Below are positions 31,201-40,082 of a DNA stretch of 64,000 bases, one piece after another. Location: NCBI GenBank assembly GCA_030272585.1, contig BSYQ01000003.1, positions 6,386,001-6,450,000 of the forward strand, in the 5' to 3' direction. A model generated the notes under the pieces. The model worked only from the letters and a program-made list of their open reading frames with translations. It had not been told where the DNA came from and searched no databases. This DNA is from Bryopsis sp. KO-2023 (Eukaryota; Chlorophyta; Ulvophyceae; Bryopsidales; Bryopsidaceae). Made by a program: the position numbers and the translations under genes. Position 1 is the stretch's first letter, and each line of letters opens with the position of its first letter.

Positions 31201-33682
31201 TCCAAGGCAAAAGTACAGGCTCGAGCTCGCGAGGAGGCCCGGAAAGCAGCAGCGCTTCAACCAGTACCAGGCGCGACCGATGCTGCAGGGCTTCAGGGCC
31301 AACATCGACATACAACCTATCTTGTCGTTGACGGCCCTCTTGAGATACCTGTGCGGCTACACGTGCAAGGCCGAGGTGGAGAGCGGCGGCTTGATGGCGG
31401 TGTTTTCGGAGATCCTCGACGACGCCTGTCGCACCGCTGAGGAGGCCAACTCCATCTCGGCTGTCGTCAAGATGCTCAACCGCACCATCAAGGAGCATGA
31501 CGTATGCACGATGGAGGCCTTCCACAAGCTTGCCTCGGCCAAGCTTACGATGGCCTCTAGGACTTTCGGCATCATAGTGCTTGACGATTCGAGAGAGATC
31601 ACCACAGAAGAGGGTGGTTTCCTTCGACGTTCGTGGATGGACGAGTACAGAAACCGTCCGGACGACATCAATGAGTGCTTGGAGGACTTCTTTCGATGGT
31701 ACGACCTTCCGAGGAATGCGGCCCCCAAGCGCAAGAGGAACCCCAAGATCATGAGGATCTTTCCGCCTTGCCGACCGGTGCCTCGGGCTGACGAGCGCTT
31801 TCCCGACTTTTGCCAGCAATACCTTATCCGCTACAAGGAGTGGAGAGACGTGGATCGGGATTTGCTTGGTGGCGGTGAGATGACTTGGGTCGAGGCATTC
31901 GACGCGTTCTTGGAGGAGCAGCCCATGCACAGGGCGATCGATTTGTTCAGAGAGGTTTCCATCGCTCCCGAGGTGGGGGATGATGATGATGAGGACGATG
32001 GCTCTGAGGGGAGCGACGACGACTATCGACAGTTCCCCGAGGACGAGCAGGATGATTGGATGCGGGCTTTGGCTGCCCATCCACAGTTTGCCCGACCCAT
32101 GATGGAGGCCTCCGATCATGATTGGCACGCGAGCGCGGCCCAGTACGACGTCCCGACCATGCGGACCTTCGTCCAGGACGTGAGACGGGACGGCCCTTTG
32201 CCCAGAGATCGTGACCACCTCGATCGTGATCAGCTCGTTGACAGTCAACGCCTCGCGTATGACATCATCGTGGAGCATGCTCGTTCCGACGACCCTCCGC
32301 CCTTGCGCATGATCGTCGAGGGGACCGCCGGCACGGGCAAGAGTGCCCTGATTCATGCGGTCGTTGCCGCGATCGAGAGAGAGCATGGGGAGGGTTCGGT
32401 CGTGGTTGCCGCTCCGACAGGTTGTGCCGCCTTCAACGTCGGCGGTTGCACGCTCCATTCTCTATTGATGTTGCCCGTGGGCTCGAGGTGCAGGGACCTC
32501 AAGGGCAACGCCTTGAGCCTTCTTCAGGAGAGATTGAGGGGCGTGCGATATCTCATCATCGATGAGAAATCGATGATCGGGGCATCGATGTTTGCATCGA
32601 TCGACTCCCGGGGTAGACAGGCGTTTCCGGAGCACGCGGATCAGTTGTTTGGGGGCTTGTCGATTGTCATTGAGGGTGATTTCGGACAGCTCCCTCCCGT
32701 CGGCGATGCCGAGATGTTCGATCGCGGGCAGAGGCCCAAGGCAGATCGCTTGCGCGGCTTTGCTGCGTATCGTCAGTTCAGGGTGGTGGTTCGTCTCACT
32801 GCGGTCATGCGACAGGCGGGCCAAGACCAGATGGCCTTCCGGGACGTTCTCATGAGGCTCCGACGAGGATGTCCCACGGATTCCGACATCGACGCCCTGA
32901 TGGCTCGCAACCTCCGTACCCTTTCAGTGGACGACAGAGAGGCTTTCTCAGATGCCTTGTACCTATGCGCCACCAACGCCCAAGCCGAGAGCCATAACAA
33001 CGATCGGCTCGTGGCGTTGGACCAACCCACGGCGATGATTAGGGCGGAGGATTTGCGAGTGCCCAGGGGTCTTGACGTGGAGGACGCGACGAATCTCCCA
33101 TCTACCCTGCGCTTATGCAAGGGAGCGAGGGTGATGCTGCGAGCCAACCCGTGGACAGAGGCCGGCCTCATCAACGGCGCCATGGGTTTCGTTCATGACA
33201 TCGTGTACACGTCCACGACTCCCCCTGCATTGCCGGATGCTATCTTGGTCCGGTTCGACGACTACAGGGGGCCGAGCTTCTTGGACGGGGTCGAGGGGGT
33301 CGTTCCTATTGTCCCTATCACTCGCGACGTCCGGACATCTGCGACCAGGGCTTCTGGAGAGAGGAAGATGTTTCCTCTCATGCCGGCTTGGGCCATCTCC
33401 ATCCACAAGTCCCAAGGCAAGGGACTAGACAGGGTGTTGGTGGACCTTGGGACGAAGGAGTTTGCGGCAGGCATTACTTTCGTGGCCGTCAGCCGATCCT
33501 TCACCTATGAGGGTCTCGCCTTCGATCCGCCCATCACTCGCGGTCGGATCCGATCCCTTGCCAAGCTGAAGAAGCTTGGTCCGCGGCTGGCGGAGTTTGC
33601 GAGGTTGGAGGGTCTTGCGGAGCAGACGAGGACCTTGTATGACGCTGAGGGTATTGAGGGAGTGCTTCGATATATTCAGTAG
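28262..33682 (+). CDS. OTU-Rep-helicase transposase of Helitron copy B
   Basis: A 1806-aa intronless protein that should drive rolling-circle transposition. Residues about 70-204 form an OTU-type cysteine protease domain with NGACF (Cys82), a Trp-rich middle and GNHYD (His199). A lysine/arginine/glutamate-rich linker follows (about 240-370). Then come CQSC (388-391) and CARC (405-408), a probable zinc site. The HUH nuclease has PHMHG (His860, His862) and a two-tyrosine motif YLCGYTCK (Tyr1029, Tyr1033). The helicase is PIF1-like (SF1): GTAGTGKS (Lys1360), IIDEKS (Asp1434-Glu1435), GDFGQLPP, and a C-terminal HKSQG and AVSRS. OTU domains are known in Helentron/Helitron2 proteins. The start ATG at 28262 is the first in frame. 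All catalytic motifs look intact, so it may be active. Confidence 0.9.
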   Translation: MTSVGETGSFTRSDVQARWMWRNQVCVGLGIPNRRVISRDPFVITPVTSSPYGIRNFSLYEQMNVALGAEFFIDHSSANGACFFNAISKEISGDETSAGTLRTLVCDLAATHPEAFAAFEGCTIDEIKIKINNMRSNDTWASTWTIFAAATLLQTPFEIQLYQRDYPVFKFNPLFSTPLITTSAMDNVFVRLCNTKGNHYDRVYERNELQAITPASLLANINVPIVGNRTPQLENKTTTKIETKEERKRRLARERKRKQRSDAKKAKEMRDAEKENIASKPETEKEKRLEKRALLKREREAKLSEEKKKALRETHASEERKRTDTSEKKAADENTRKENERKRKKQQEEWATRKKIHKQNLKRTSVDELIRDWERHLEQSVTWHGNVCQSCGETGPGADFSDATCARCKRNPRYRRAYSEENGLWPDPVPPELTGLTQMEEMLIARIHPCMYIARIHKSGMHRLSGHFIGFMADHSETIEALQRLPVDPRDLPWVVVRQHGVDRTHQDHIVRRGVVLRALRWLQKNNPWYAGIEIDEDVIARLPEHGSPEGLREFTERQAAQAEEEGGFRAHDSDDEADGDVSMHSHAPTTIRGVREVDKIRASVTEAIDRAEGNNVAPFPVREREPIKEFMTRGLFSMAFPTLFPCGGADYTTAGFPDVNGMREYALHLMRWPDRRFARHPRFKFLVVNLADRKAAFGLARVFLKGNQEINKMTVKDLKDLVDEGDSSLMNKILAFGSRIRGTKQFWSDRRGELEEMFRQLTHPVEGSQGYMPSLFFTLSSAEMFWPQIETLLQLDYSDCATEAQRKAKKRRAMVDNADLIDAYFLERSESFLKKVMVPYFGADEFWAKIEYQWRGAPHMHGFLWLPDAPNLMRSAHEEMSADTRAEVIEYFTETVGITLDMDEDFRSAPSTPHPSTRTYTSIGTSDEERARDLEELLRVQGPHACTNSCFKSKRDRDLGRCRFRFPREVRAHAEIVEDPRQKYRLELARRPGKQQRFNQYQARPMLQGFRANIDIQPILSLTALLRYLCGYTCKAEVESGGLMAVFSEILDDACRTAEEANSISAVVKMLNRTIKEHDVCTMEAFHKLASAKLTMASRTFGIIVLDDSREITTEEGGFLRRSWMDEYRNRPDDINECLEDFFRWYDLPRNAAPKRKRNPKIMRIFPPCRPVPRADERFPDFCQQYLIRYKEWRDVDRDLLGGGEMTWVEAFDAFLEEQPMHRAIDLFREVSIAPEVGDDDDEDDGSEGSDDDYRQFPEDEQDDWMRALAAHPQFARPMMEASDHDWHASAAQYDVPTMRTFVQDVRRDGPLPRDRDHLDRDQLVDSQRLAYDIIVEHARSDDPPPLRMIVEGTAGTGKSALIHAVVAAIEREHGEGSVVVAAPTGCAAFNVGGCTLHSLLMLPVGSRCRDLKGNALSLLQERLRGVRYLIIDEKSMIGASMFASIDSRGRQAFPEHADQLFGGLSIVIEGDFGQLPPVGDAEMFDRGQRPKADRLRGFAAYRQFRVVVRLTAVMRQAGQDQMAFRDVLMRLRRGCPTDSDIDALMARNLRTLSVDDREAFSDALYLCATNAQAESHNNDRLVALDQPTAMIRAEDLRVPRGLDVEDATNLPSTLRLCKGARVMLRANPWTEAGLINGAMGFVHDIVYTSTTPPALPDAILVRFDDYRGPSFLDGVEGVVPIVPITRDVRTSATRASGERKMFPLMPAWAISIHKSQGKGLDRVLVDLGTKEFAAGITFVAVSRSFTYEGLAFDPPITRGRIRSLAKLKKLGPRLAEFARLEGLAEQTRTLYDAEGIEGVLRYIQ

Positions 33683-34974
33683 TTTTTTTCATGTATTTGT
33701 GAGGACCGTATTGTTTTCCTTTGGTTCGAGTATTCTTTTTTCTGTTTTTGATCATATTTTTCTTTTGTATGTTCCTCTTTGATTGTGAGCATGTTTTGTG
33801 ACTTTTTGTTTCAAATTTGTGTGTCTTCGATGTTGTTTCTGAGTTTTCTACGTAGGATTGATCCAATAGACATTCACCTGACGAAGATCCTCCCTTGTGC
33901 CGTTTTTTGTGCCGATTCTATGTATCACACGTTTTGTTTTTTTGCTTTTTTCTTCGTTATTTGCCGTATCCTCGATCCGATGGGTTTTCTTTTTGTAGAT
34001 TTCGATACCTCCGCATAGTTTGTTTGCTTTCATGTCGGTTCTACCCTCTCGGATGATGCTATTCTCTTTAAGTTTCTTGGGAGTTCTCAGAGCTATAAGC
34101 AATCAGCAACCCGTTTTTTGTTGCGTTCCCCCGCGCATTACGTGTGTCACCCCCCACACGAGTCACGGTTTGCCCCGACCGTTTGGATTATTGGATGTTC
34201 CCCCGCATCCGTTGGGTACGGCTCCTCTCTATGGCCTTTGCTGATTGCTATGGTGATGTGCACTCTCTCGATTCTATTGAGATTAAGCTTCGCTCGAGTG
34301 GAAGTTTTGCTTTCATTGTTGAAAAAAAACACAGAAAAATTGATCCAAGTGGGAGAGAGAGAACTGAGGGATTTTTACGCGGTAAAAAAAAGAGTTGAAG
34401 TTTCTATGCGGATCTTACAAGGTATCTTTAGGAGGGAAACAAATATGGACCGGTATGAGGTCGAGGAAAAAAAAAAAAAAAAAAAATTACACCGGATTTA
34501 GGGATCATAAATTAAAAAATCATGAGGATAAAAGAAAATAATTTTAGGGCTTAGATATTGGGATTAGAGAAAACAAAGAACATAATAATGTTCGGTTTGG
34601 GAGTAGGAATCGGAGAAAAACTTGAAAAACTTGAAAATAAAAATAAGGAAAGAATAACGTTCGGTTTGGATTTAGGAATTGAAAAAAAAAAGGAAAAAGA
34701 AAAAAAAAAAAAAAAAATAAGGAAAGAATAACGTTTGGTTCGGATATATGGATGGGAAATAAAAATAATAATAATTGTGATGTGAGTGGAAGTTCATATT
34801 ATGCATAGATGTTGCTAAGGCTGGTTATTTCGCTGTAATCCGTTTTAAGTTTGGTCCTTCCCATGTTATTTTCACGTGCTCGTTCGTGCCACGACTTCGT
34901 GTGTCGGACGACGGCCATTCTCATTACATTCGATTTCCCTCTCTTTGTCGAAGCATGAGACAGACAGGTTAATT
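33683..34974 (+). other. 3' non-coding region and terminus of copy B
   Basis: About 1.3 kb follows the stop codon: T-rich DNA, then A-runs, the block ATAAGGAAAGAATAACG and the terminus. Copies A, B and C and the long-tail units share the last part, so it is the cis-acting 3' end that the Rep protein should recognise. The inverted repeat CATTACATTCGATTTCCC is at 34922-34939, followed by the hairpin and AGGTTAATT. Confidence 0.7.
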
Positions 34975-34992
34975 GGGAAATCGTAATGTAAT
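34922..34992. repeat. Element-to-element junction with nested inverted repeats (example)
   Basis: The 3' inverted repeat CATTACATTCGATTTCCC of one element is followed by a hairpin of about 6 bp (TCTGTC/GACAGA type) and GGTTAATT, then the 5' repeat of the next element. The outer arms pair over about 18 bp. The same junction recurs at about 3550-3621, 5084-5160, 6070-6140, 7606-7678, 17835-17905, 18816-18886, 21915-21985, 23246-23315, 26093-26161, 36460-36530, 37439-37510 and 57024-57093. Confidence 0.85.
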
Positions 34993-36511
34993 GAGATTTT
35001 CCTTAAGAGGACGGTTTTGTCCCCGCAGGGTACTAGCCCTGAGGGCGATTTTCCCTGCGTAGCCGGTCACGCTCCGCGCTCGCATGTCAGATTTTCGAGG
35101 CGCCATGTCGGGCGACGCTGCGCGCATGGCGGACCTGCGCGGAGCGCAGGTCCGACTCCAACGACTTCGAAACTCCAGGGTGCTGCGCGAAGCGCAGCGA
35201 ACTGGCGGAGAACGAGGGGGGGAGGCGCCAAAGTCGCAGCAAAGTCGAAACCGAAAGGGCAACCACACTCAGTATGACAGGTTAACCGAAACAAAACCGC
35301 TCGCTCCTTTAAAAGTGTGATGGGCGAGGTCGCTGGGGGCAGCGCAGCGACCTATTAAATTAAAAATTGTGATGGGTGAGGGAGGTGCGCCCAGCGCAGC
35401 GACCACTTGAAAAGAGTGATGGGCGAGGGAGCTGCGCGCTGCGCAGCGACCTGTCAAGTCGACAGGTGTGAGGGGCGAGGGAGCTGCGCGCTGCGCAGCG
35501 ACCTGTCAATTGATCAGGTGTGAGGGGCGAGGGAGCTGCGCAGCGCGCAGCGACCTGTCGAATGAAAAAGTGTGATGGGCGAGGGTGCTGCGCGCTGCGC
35601 GCGGCGCCCTCGCCCAGGTCTGGTTTATTGGAAGTTCGAAAAAAAAAAATCGACGAGTTAAAAAGTGTGATGTGCCAGGGAGCTGCGCGCTGCGCCTTGG
35701 GGAAGGGCGCTGCGCGCAGCGCAGGCCGACTGATGCGACTTGGAGAAAACGAGGGCGCTGCGCGCGGCGCCCTCGCCCAGATCTGGTTCGCTCTGGACTT
35801 CGAAAAAAAAAAAAAAAAACCGAAAGAGCACCTTGGGAAAGGGCGCTGCGCGTAGTGCGACGCGCTTTCGGTGATCGCGACCCACAGGTTCGTTTTGGAA
35901 TCAGAGAAAAACTTTAAAATAAAATAATAAAAAAAAACTTTAAAATAAAAATAAGGAAAGAATATCGTTAGGTTTGGATATAGGAATTGAGAAAAAAAAA
36001 GGAAAAAAAAAAAGAAAAAATAGAAAACAACATGTAAGGAAACTGGGTAAAACAAAAACAAACTTACAAAACCAAGTTTCTTTTCCCCTTCGTTATTTCG
36101 TATTTTATTGCCTTTCCTTCCCTCTGCACTACAGCATTACTTCTTGTACCTGATCATATTCTGCCCTTCTTTTCACTCCTCTTACACACCCCTGAGTACT
36201 TCGTTGAATGTGCGTCTTTTAACTCACTACGTTCCAGAAATTCTCACACAACATAAGGAAAGAATAACGTTTGGTTCGGACATAAGGATGGGAAATAAAA
36301 AAAATAATAATTGTGATGTGAGTGGAGGTTCAGATTATGCATAGATGTTGCGAAGGCTGGTTATTTCGCTCTAATCCGTTGTAAGTTTGGTCCTTCCCGT
36401 GGTATTTTCACGTGCTCGTTCGTGTCACAACTTCTTGTGTCGGATATCGGCCATTCTCATTACATTCGATTTCCCTCTCTCTGTCGAAGCGATGAGACGG
36501 ACCGGTTAATT
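34975..36511 (+). mobile_element. Non-autonomous Helitron-like unit 13 (long-tail class)
   Basis: 1537 bp, nearly identical to units 2 and 4. Followed by unit 14, it reproduces the unit 2-unit 3 pair at 3604-6122, so the pair was copied as a block or arose by unequal exchange. Confidence 0.8.
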
Positions 36512-37491
36512 GGGAAATCGAATGTAATGAAGATTTTCCTTAAGAGGACGGTTTTGTCCCCGCAGGGTACTAGCCCTGAGGGCGATTTTCCCTGCGTAGC
36601 CGGTCACGCTCCGCGCTCGCATGTCTGATTTTCGAAGCGCCATGTCGGTCGACGCCGCGCGCATGGCGGACATGCGCGGAGCGCAGGTCCGACTCCAACG
36701 ACTTTGCGATTCCAGGGCGAAAGGAAAGAAAAAAAAAAAAAACTGGCGGAGAACGTGGGGGGAAGGCGCTGCGTGCACTTCACCACGTCAAAGAAGAGGC
36801 TGAACCGAGCACTTAGCACTTTGTCGCGCTCAAAACGAGTGAGAAACGAGTGAGAAAACCCAGTTTCTCTTTTTTCACAGAAACTGGCGTAACTCCCTCG
36901 TTTCTCACCCGTTTTGAGCGCGACAAAGTGCTGAGTGCTCGAAAAAATGTCGCCCATACTTCTGTCCACCTGTTTTTTCGATCGAAGTATCCGGAGAGTG
37001 ATTCCGAGGACTCACCTGATGCATGCATTTTAAATGCACGTCGGAACCACTCCCAAGATATTTCGACTTAAAAAACGACCGGACAGAAGTATGGAGGACA
37101 TTTTTTCGAGCACTTAGCACTTTGTCGCGCTCAAAACGGGTGAGAAACGAGGGAGTTACGCCAGTTTCTGTGAAAAAAGAAAAACTGGTTTTTCTCACTC
37201 GTTTTTCACTCGTTTCGCACGCGACAAAGTGCGACGCGCTTTCGGTGATCGCCAGGCATGTTGAAAAGGAAAGAGGGGCTGAGAGTTCGGAAAAAAAAAA
37301 AAAAAAAACGAAAAAGGGGTTACCTAATCTAAAAAGGGAAATCGAATGTAACTTACAGCTTGTGGTTCGTTGGGAGTTCGTTCGCTGGGAGTTCGTTCGC
37401 TGGGAGTTCGAAAAAAAAAAAAACAAAAACGAAAAACTGTTACATTCGATTTCCCTCTCTCTGTCAAAGCGATGAGACAGACCGGTTAATT
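36512..37491 (+). mobile_element. Non-autonomous Helitron-like unit 14 (980-bp palindrome class)
   Basis: Exactly 980 bp, like units 3 and 6, with the long palindrome at 36816-37232. It directly precedes autonomous copy C. Confidence 0.8.
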
Positions 37492-38229
37492 GGGAAATCG
37501 TAATGTAATGAGATTTTCCACGGATCATCAGTTTGTCCCCGCAGGGTACTAGCCCGCAGGCGGAATGTCCACCTGGCCGGTCACGCTCCCCGCTCGCATG
37601 TCGGATTTTCGAGGCGCCATGGCGGTCGACGCCGCTCGCATGGCGGACCGGCGCGCTGCTGCAGCGAAACTGCGCCGAGCGCAGGTCCGACTCTCTTGAC
37701 TTGGGTGGTCTCCAGGGCGCTGCGCGAAGCGCAGCGAACTGGCGGAGAACGAGGGGGGGAGGCGCGAAGCGCAGCAAAGGCGCAGCAAAGTCGAAACCGA
37801 AAGGGCGAGGGAGCTGCGCGCTGCGCAGCTCGCTCTTTTTAAAAGGTGATGGGCGAGGTCGCTGGGGGCAGCGCAGCGACCTATCAAATTAAAAAAAGTG
37901 ATGGGGAGGGAGCTGCGCGCAGCGCAGCGATCGCTTTGAAAGTGTGAGGGGCCAGGGAGCTGCGCGCAGCGCAGCGACCTGTCAAAGTGACAGGGGTGAT
38001 TGGGCGAGGGAGCTGCGCGCTGCGCAGCGACCTGTCAACTGAATAGGTGTGATGGGCGAGGGAGCTGCGCAGCGCGCAGCGACCTGTTGAATGAAAAGGT
38101 GTGATGGGCGAGGGTGCTGTGCGCTGCGCGCGACGCCCTCGCCCAGGTCTGGTTCGCTCGGAGTTGGAAAAAAAGGAAAAAACAACGAAAAAGAGCGCCT
38201 TGGGAAAAGGCGCTGCGCGCAGTGCGACG

Positions 38230-39070
38230 CGCTTTCGGTGATCGTGATCGAAAAAACAACTGAGCCTTGCTTCCCTTCCCTTACAGAAATGGAAAAAAAC
38301 AACTGGGCCGTTTCCCTCCCCTTGAAGCAACCCAAAAAAAACCACTCTCTCCCTTCCCATCCCCCTTGAAAAAAACTGGCACTTCCTTTTTCCTTTTCTT
38401 CAAACAAGGAAAACAAGCCTCTCTTCTCCTCTCCCCTCCTTTTCCCTTCCCTTGAAAGAACACTGCAACAAATATAAAATAAAACTGGTCCTTCCCTTCT
38501 CCCTTATAAAAAAGAGGCCCCCCTCCCCTCCCTTTCCCCTTCAAAAAAATAAAAACTGGCCTATCCCTCCCCTTGAAACAGGGAAAAGGAAGCCTTTGCT
38601 CCCTTCCCTTGCTCTACTCTGCTCCCTTCCCTTACTTGAAAACATAGAAAAAAAACTGGGCGATTCCCTTCCCCTTGAAACAAGCAAAAAAAAACCAGGC
38701 CCTTCCCTTTCCCATTGAAAAGAACACCTGGCCCTTCTCTTTCCCTTTGCTTAGCAAAAAAAATACCCTTCCATTCCATTCAATCAAAAAAAAACAACTC
38801 TTCCCTTCCCCCTTTTCACTTCTCAGGAACCACAGCAAATGACCTATCCTTTCCAAAAAAAAAAACCAAAAAAAACCAGGCCCTTCCCTTTCCCATTGAA
38901 AAGAACACCTGGCCCTTCTCTTTCCCTTTGCTTAGCAAAAAAAATACCCTTCCATTCCATTCAATCAAAAAAAAACAACTCTTCCCTTCCCCCTTTTCAC
39001 TTCCCAGGAACCACAGCAAATGACCTATCCTTTCCAAAAAAAAAAAAAAAAAAACCAGGCCCTTCCCAAC
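38230..39070. repeat. Pyrimidine-rich minisatellite with ~180-bp duplication
   Basis: Strand-biased C/T blocks (CCCTTCCCTT) alternate with short A-runs (GAAAAAAAACTGG) for about 840 bp. The segment starting at CCAGGCCCTTCCC (38695) is repeated at 38876 and begins again at 39055, a period near 180 bp. Such tracts can adopt triplex-type structures. No gene is supported. Confidence 0.75.
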
Positions 39071-39420
39071 CGATCTGTTTGCTGACGGTGTTTTTACTTC
39101 GACTGAATTCAACGTAAAAAGCTGTCAATGATGGATACCAGGAAGTTTGACAGAAGCCAGAGTTGTGGATGGGCTGCCCCTCACGCCTGCAAATGGTTCA
39201 GAGGAAGCTAGCACTACGTTTACTGCAAGAGTTCCTTCCCTCTTTACGTTTGTGGTCTCACTTGGGAGTCGAACCCAACCTGGAACCCGCTGTGAGCATT
39301 ATTTCACGTTCACTCACCTGCGTTTCTTTCGTCTCCTGGCGATAACCCTCCTCACACGAGTAAGCTCTGGTTTCTCGTGTTTCCGGTCGTCTCTGGCGCC
39401 GTCGGCCGTATCGTCAACAC
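39071..39420. other. Unique 5' stretch of copy C
   Basis: About 350 bp with no match in copy B and no recognised gene. It contains the minus-strand tRNA-like hairpin at 39257-39296. Homology with copy B starts at 39421. Confidence 0.45.
39257..39296 (-). other. Minimal tRNA-like hairpin in copy C
   Basis: On the minus strand the outer stem CTCAC/GTGAG encloses a 13-nt linker and a perfect T-arm, TTGGG-TTCGACT-CCCAA. It is followed by ACCA on that strand. The surrounding sequence is unrelated to the other tRNA-like hairpins. Confidence 0.45.
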
Positions 39421-39518
39421 GCAGCGAGTCTATGTCGATATCTCGAGAAAGTGTTCTCGCGGATCCCCCCCACCATTCCACCCCACCAAAACCGTGAAGC
39501 GAAATCAAAGTCCTCAGG

Positions 39519-39937
39519 TGTTAGTCTTTTAGCGCTATACGAGGTAGTTTGGGATAGAGCCGAGGGTGGCTGACGCATGTGGGTTCGCGAGTAAGACAGA
39601 TTAGACCCAGAGTTTGGGGCATGCGTCAGCGTACTACACTTAGGGGTACTTAAGAGGCCCACTCGTTGTTTTGACATTCACTTTATTTTGTAAGAACTCG
39701 GGATTCGTGGGATTGGTGTGTTCCCGCTTGTGTGTGTGTTTGTGTGTGTGTGTCTAAGTGTTTGCCTGACGCAATCACTTATCCAACCAAGTGCTCTAGT
39801 AGCGTTCACAACCGCGCTAGCTAGAGAGTTGTCTAAACCAACAAACCCCACAAGTATACTTGCGTTAGCCAGCAAGTTATCACGAATCCAATCAACACAG
39901 CCGACCACTATTGCGTCACCCACAAGCTTCACTATCA
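39519..39937 (+). repeat. 5' LTR of element 1
   Basis: 419 bp, TGTTAG...CTATCA. It contains the inverted pair TGACGCATG/CATGCGTCA about 50 bp apart, a GT-rich tract, and two more TGACGCA-type sites near its end. No strong TATA box is seen; TACTTAAG at about 39650 is the closest. Confidence 0.95.
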
Positions 39938-39939
39938 AT

Positions 39940-39951
39940 TGGTTTCGGAGC
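39940..39951 (+). promoter_or_regulatory. Putative primer-binding site, element 1
   Basis: TGGTTTCGGAGC begins 2 nt after the LTR. The TGG start fits pairing with a tRNA 3' CCA. It differs from the usual initiator-Met site (TGGTATCAGAGC) at two positions. Element 2 and LTR element 3 carry the same 12-mer. Confidence 0.75.
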
Positions 39952-40082
39952 GAGGCAAGAACTTTAAGTTCTTGAGATCGAAACTTGTGAACGTGGCGCA
40001 ACAAACGTTTTTGTTTGTTTGTTTGGTAGAGAGAAACTCCAACCGTGGTTGTTGAGTACTCCCAAATAGTGGCTGAGAGACC

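Larger units (their letters stand above)
26144..34974 (+). mobile_element. Autonomous OTU-Helitron (Helentron/Helitron2-like), copy B
   Basis: An 8831-bp element. It has the 5' terminal repeat GGGAAATCGAATGTAATG and conserved head (26144-26400), a region of unknown sequence (about 26560-27060), minisatellite remnants, a conserved 5' block (27438-28261), the Rep/helicase gene (28262-33682) and a long A-rich 3' region. It ends CATTACATTCGATTTCCC, hairpin TTTGTC/GACAGA and GGTTAATT. Short inverted ends plus a hairpin near the 3' end are what the Helitron2/Helentron group shows. The next unit head follows with no host DNA between. Confidence 0.8.

Noticed and set aside
30656..32458. A 600-codon open frame on the minus strand, and the matching one at 52753-54555
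   Set aside because: It lies fully inside the Rep/helicase gene, opposite to it, and has biased composition from the GC-rich sense codons. It is a shadow frame.
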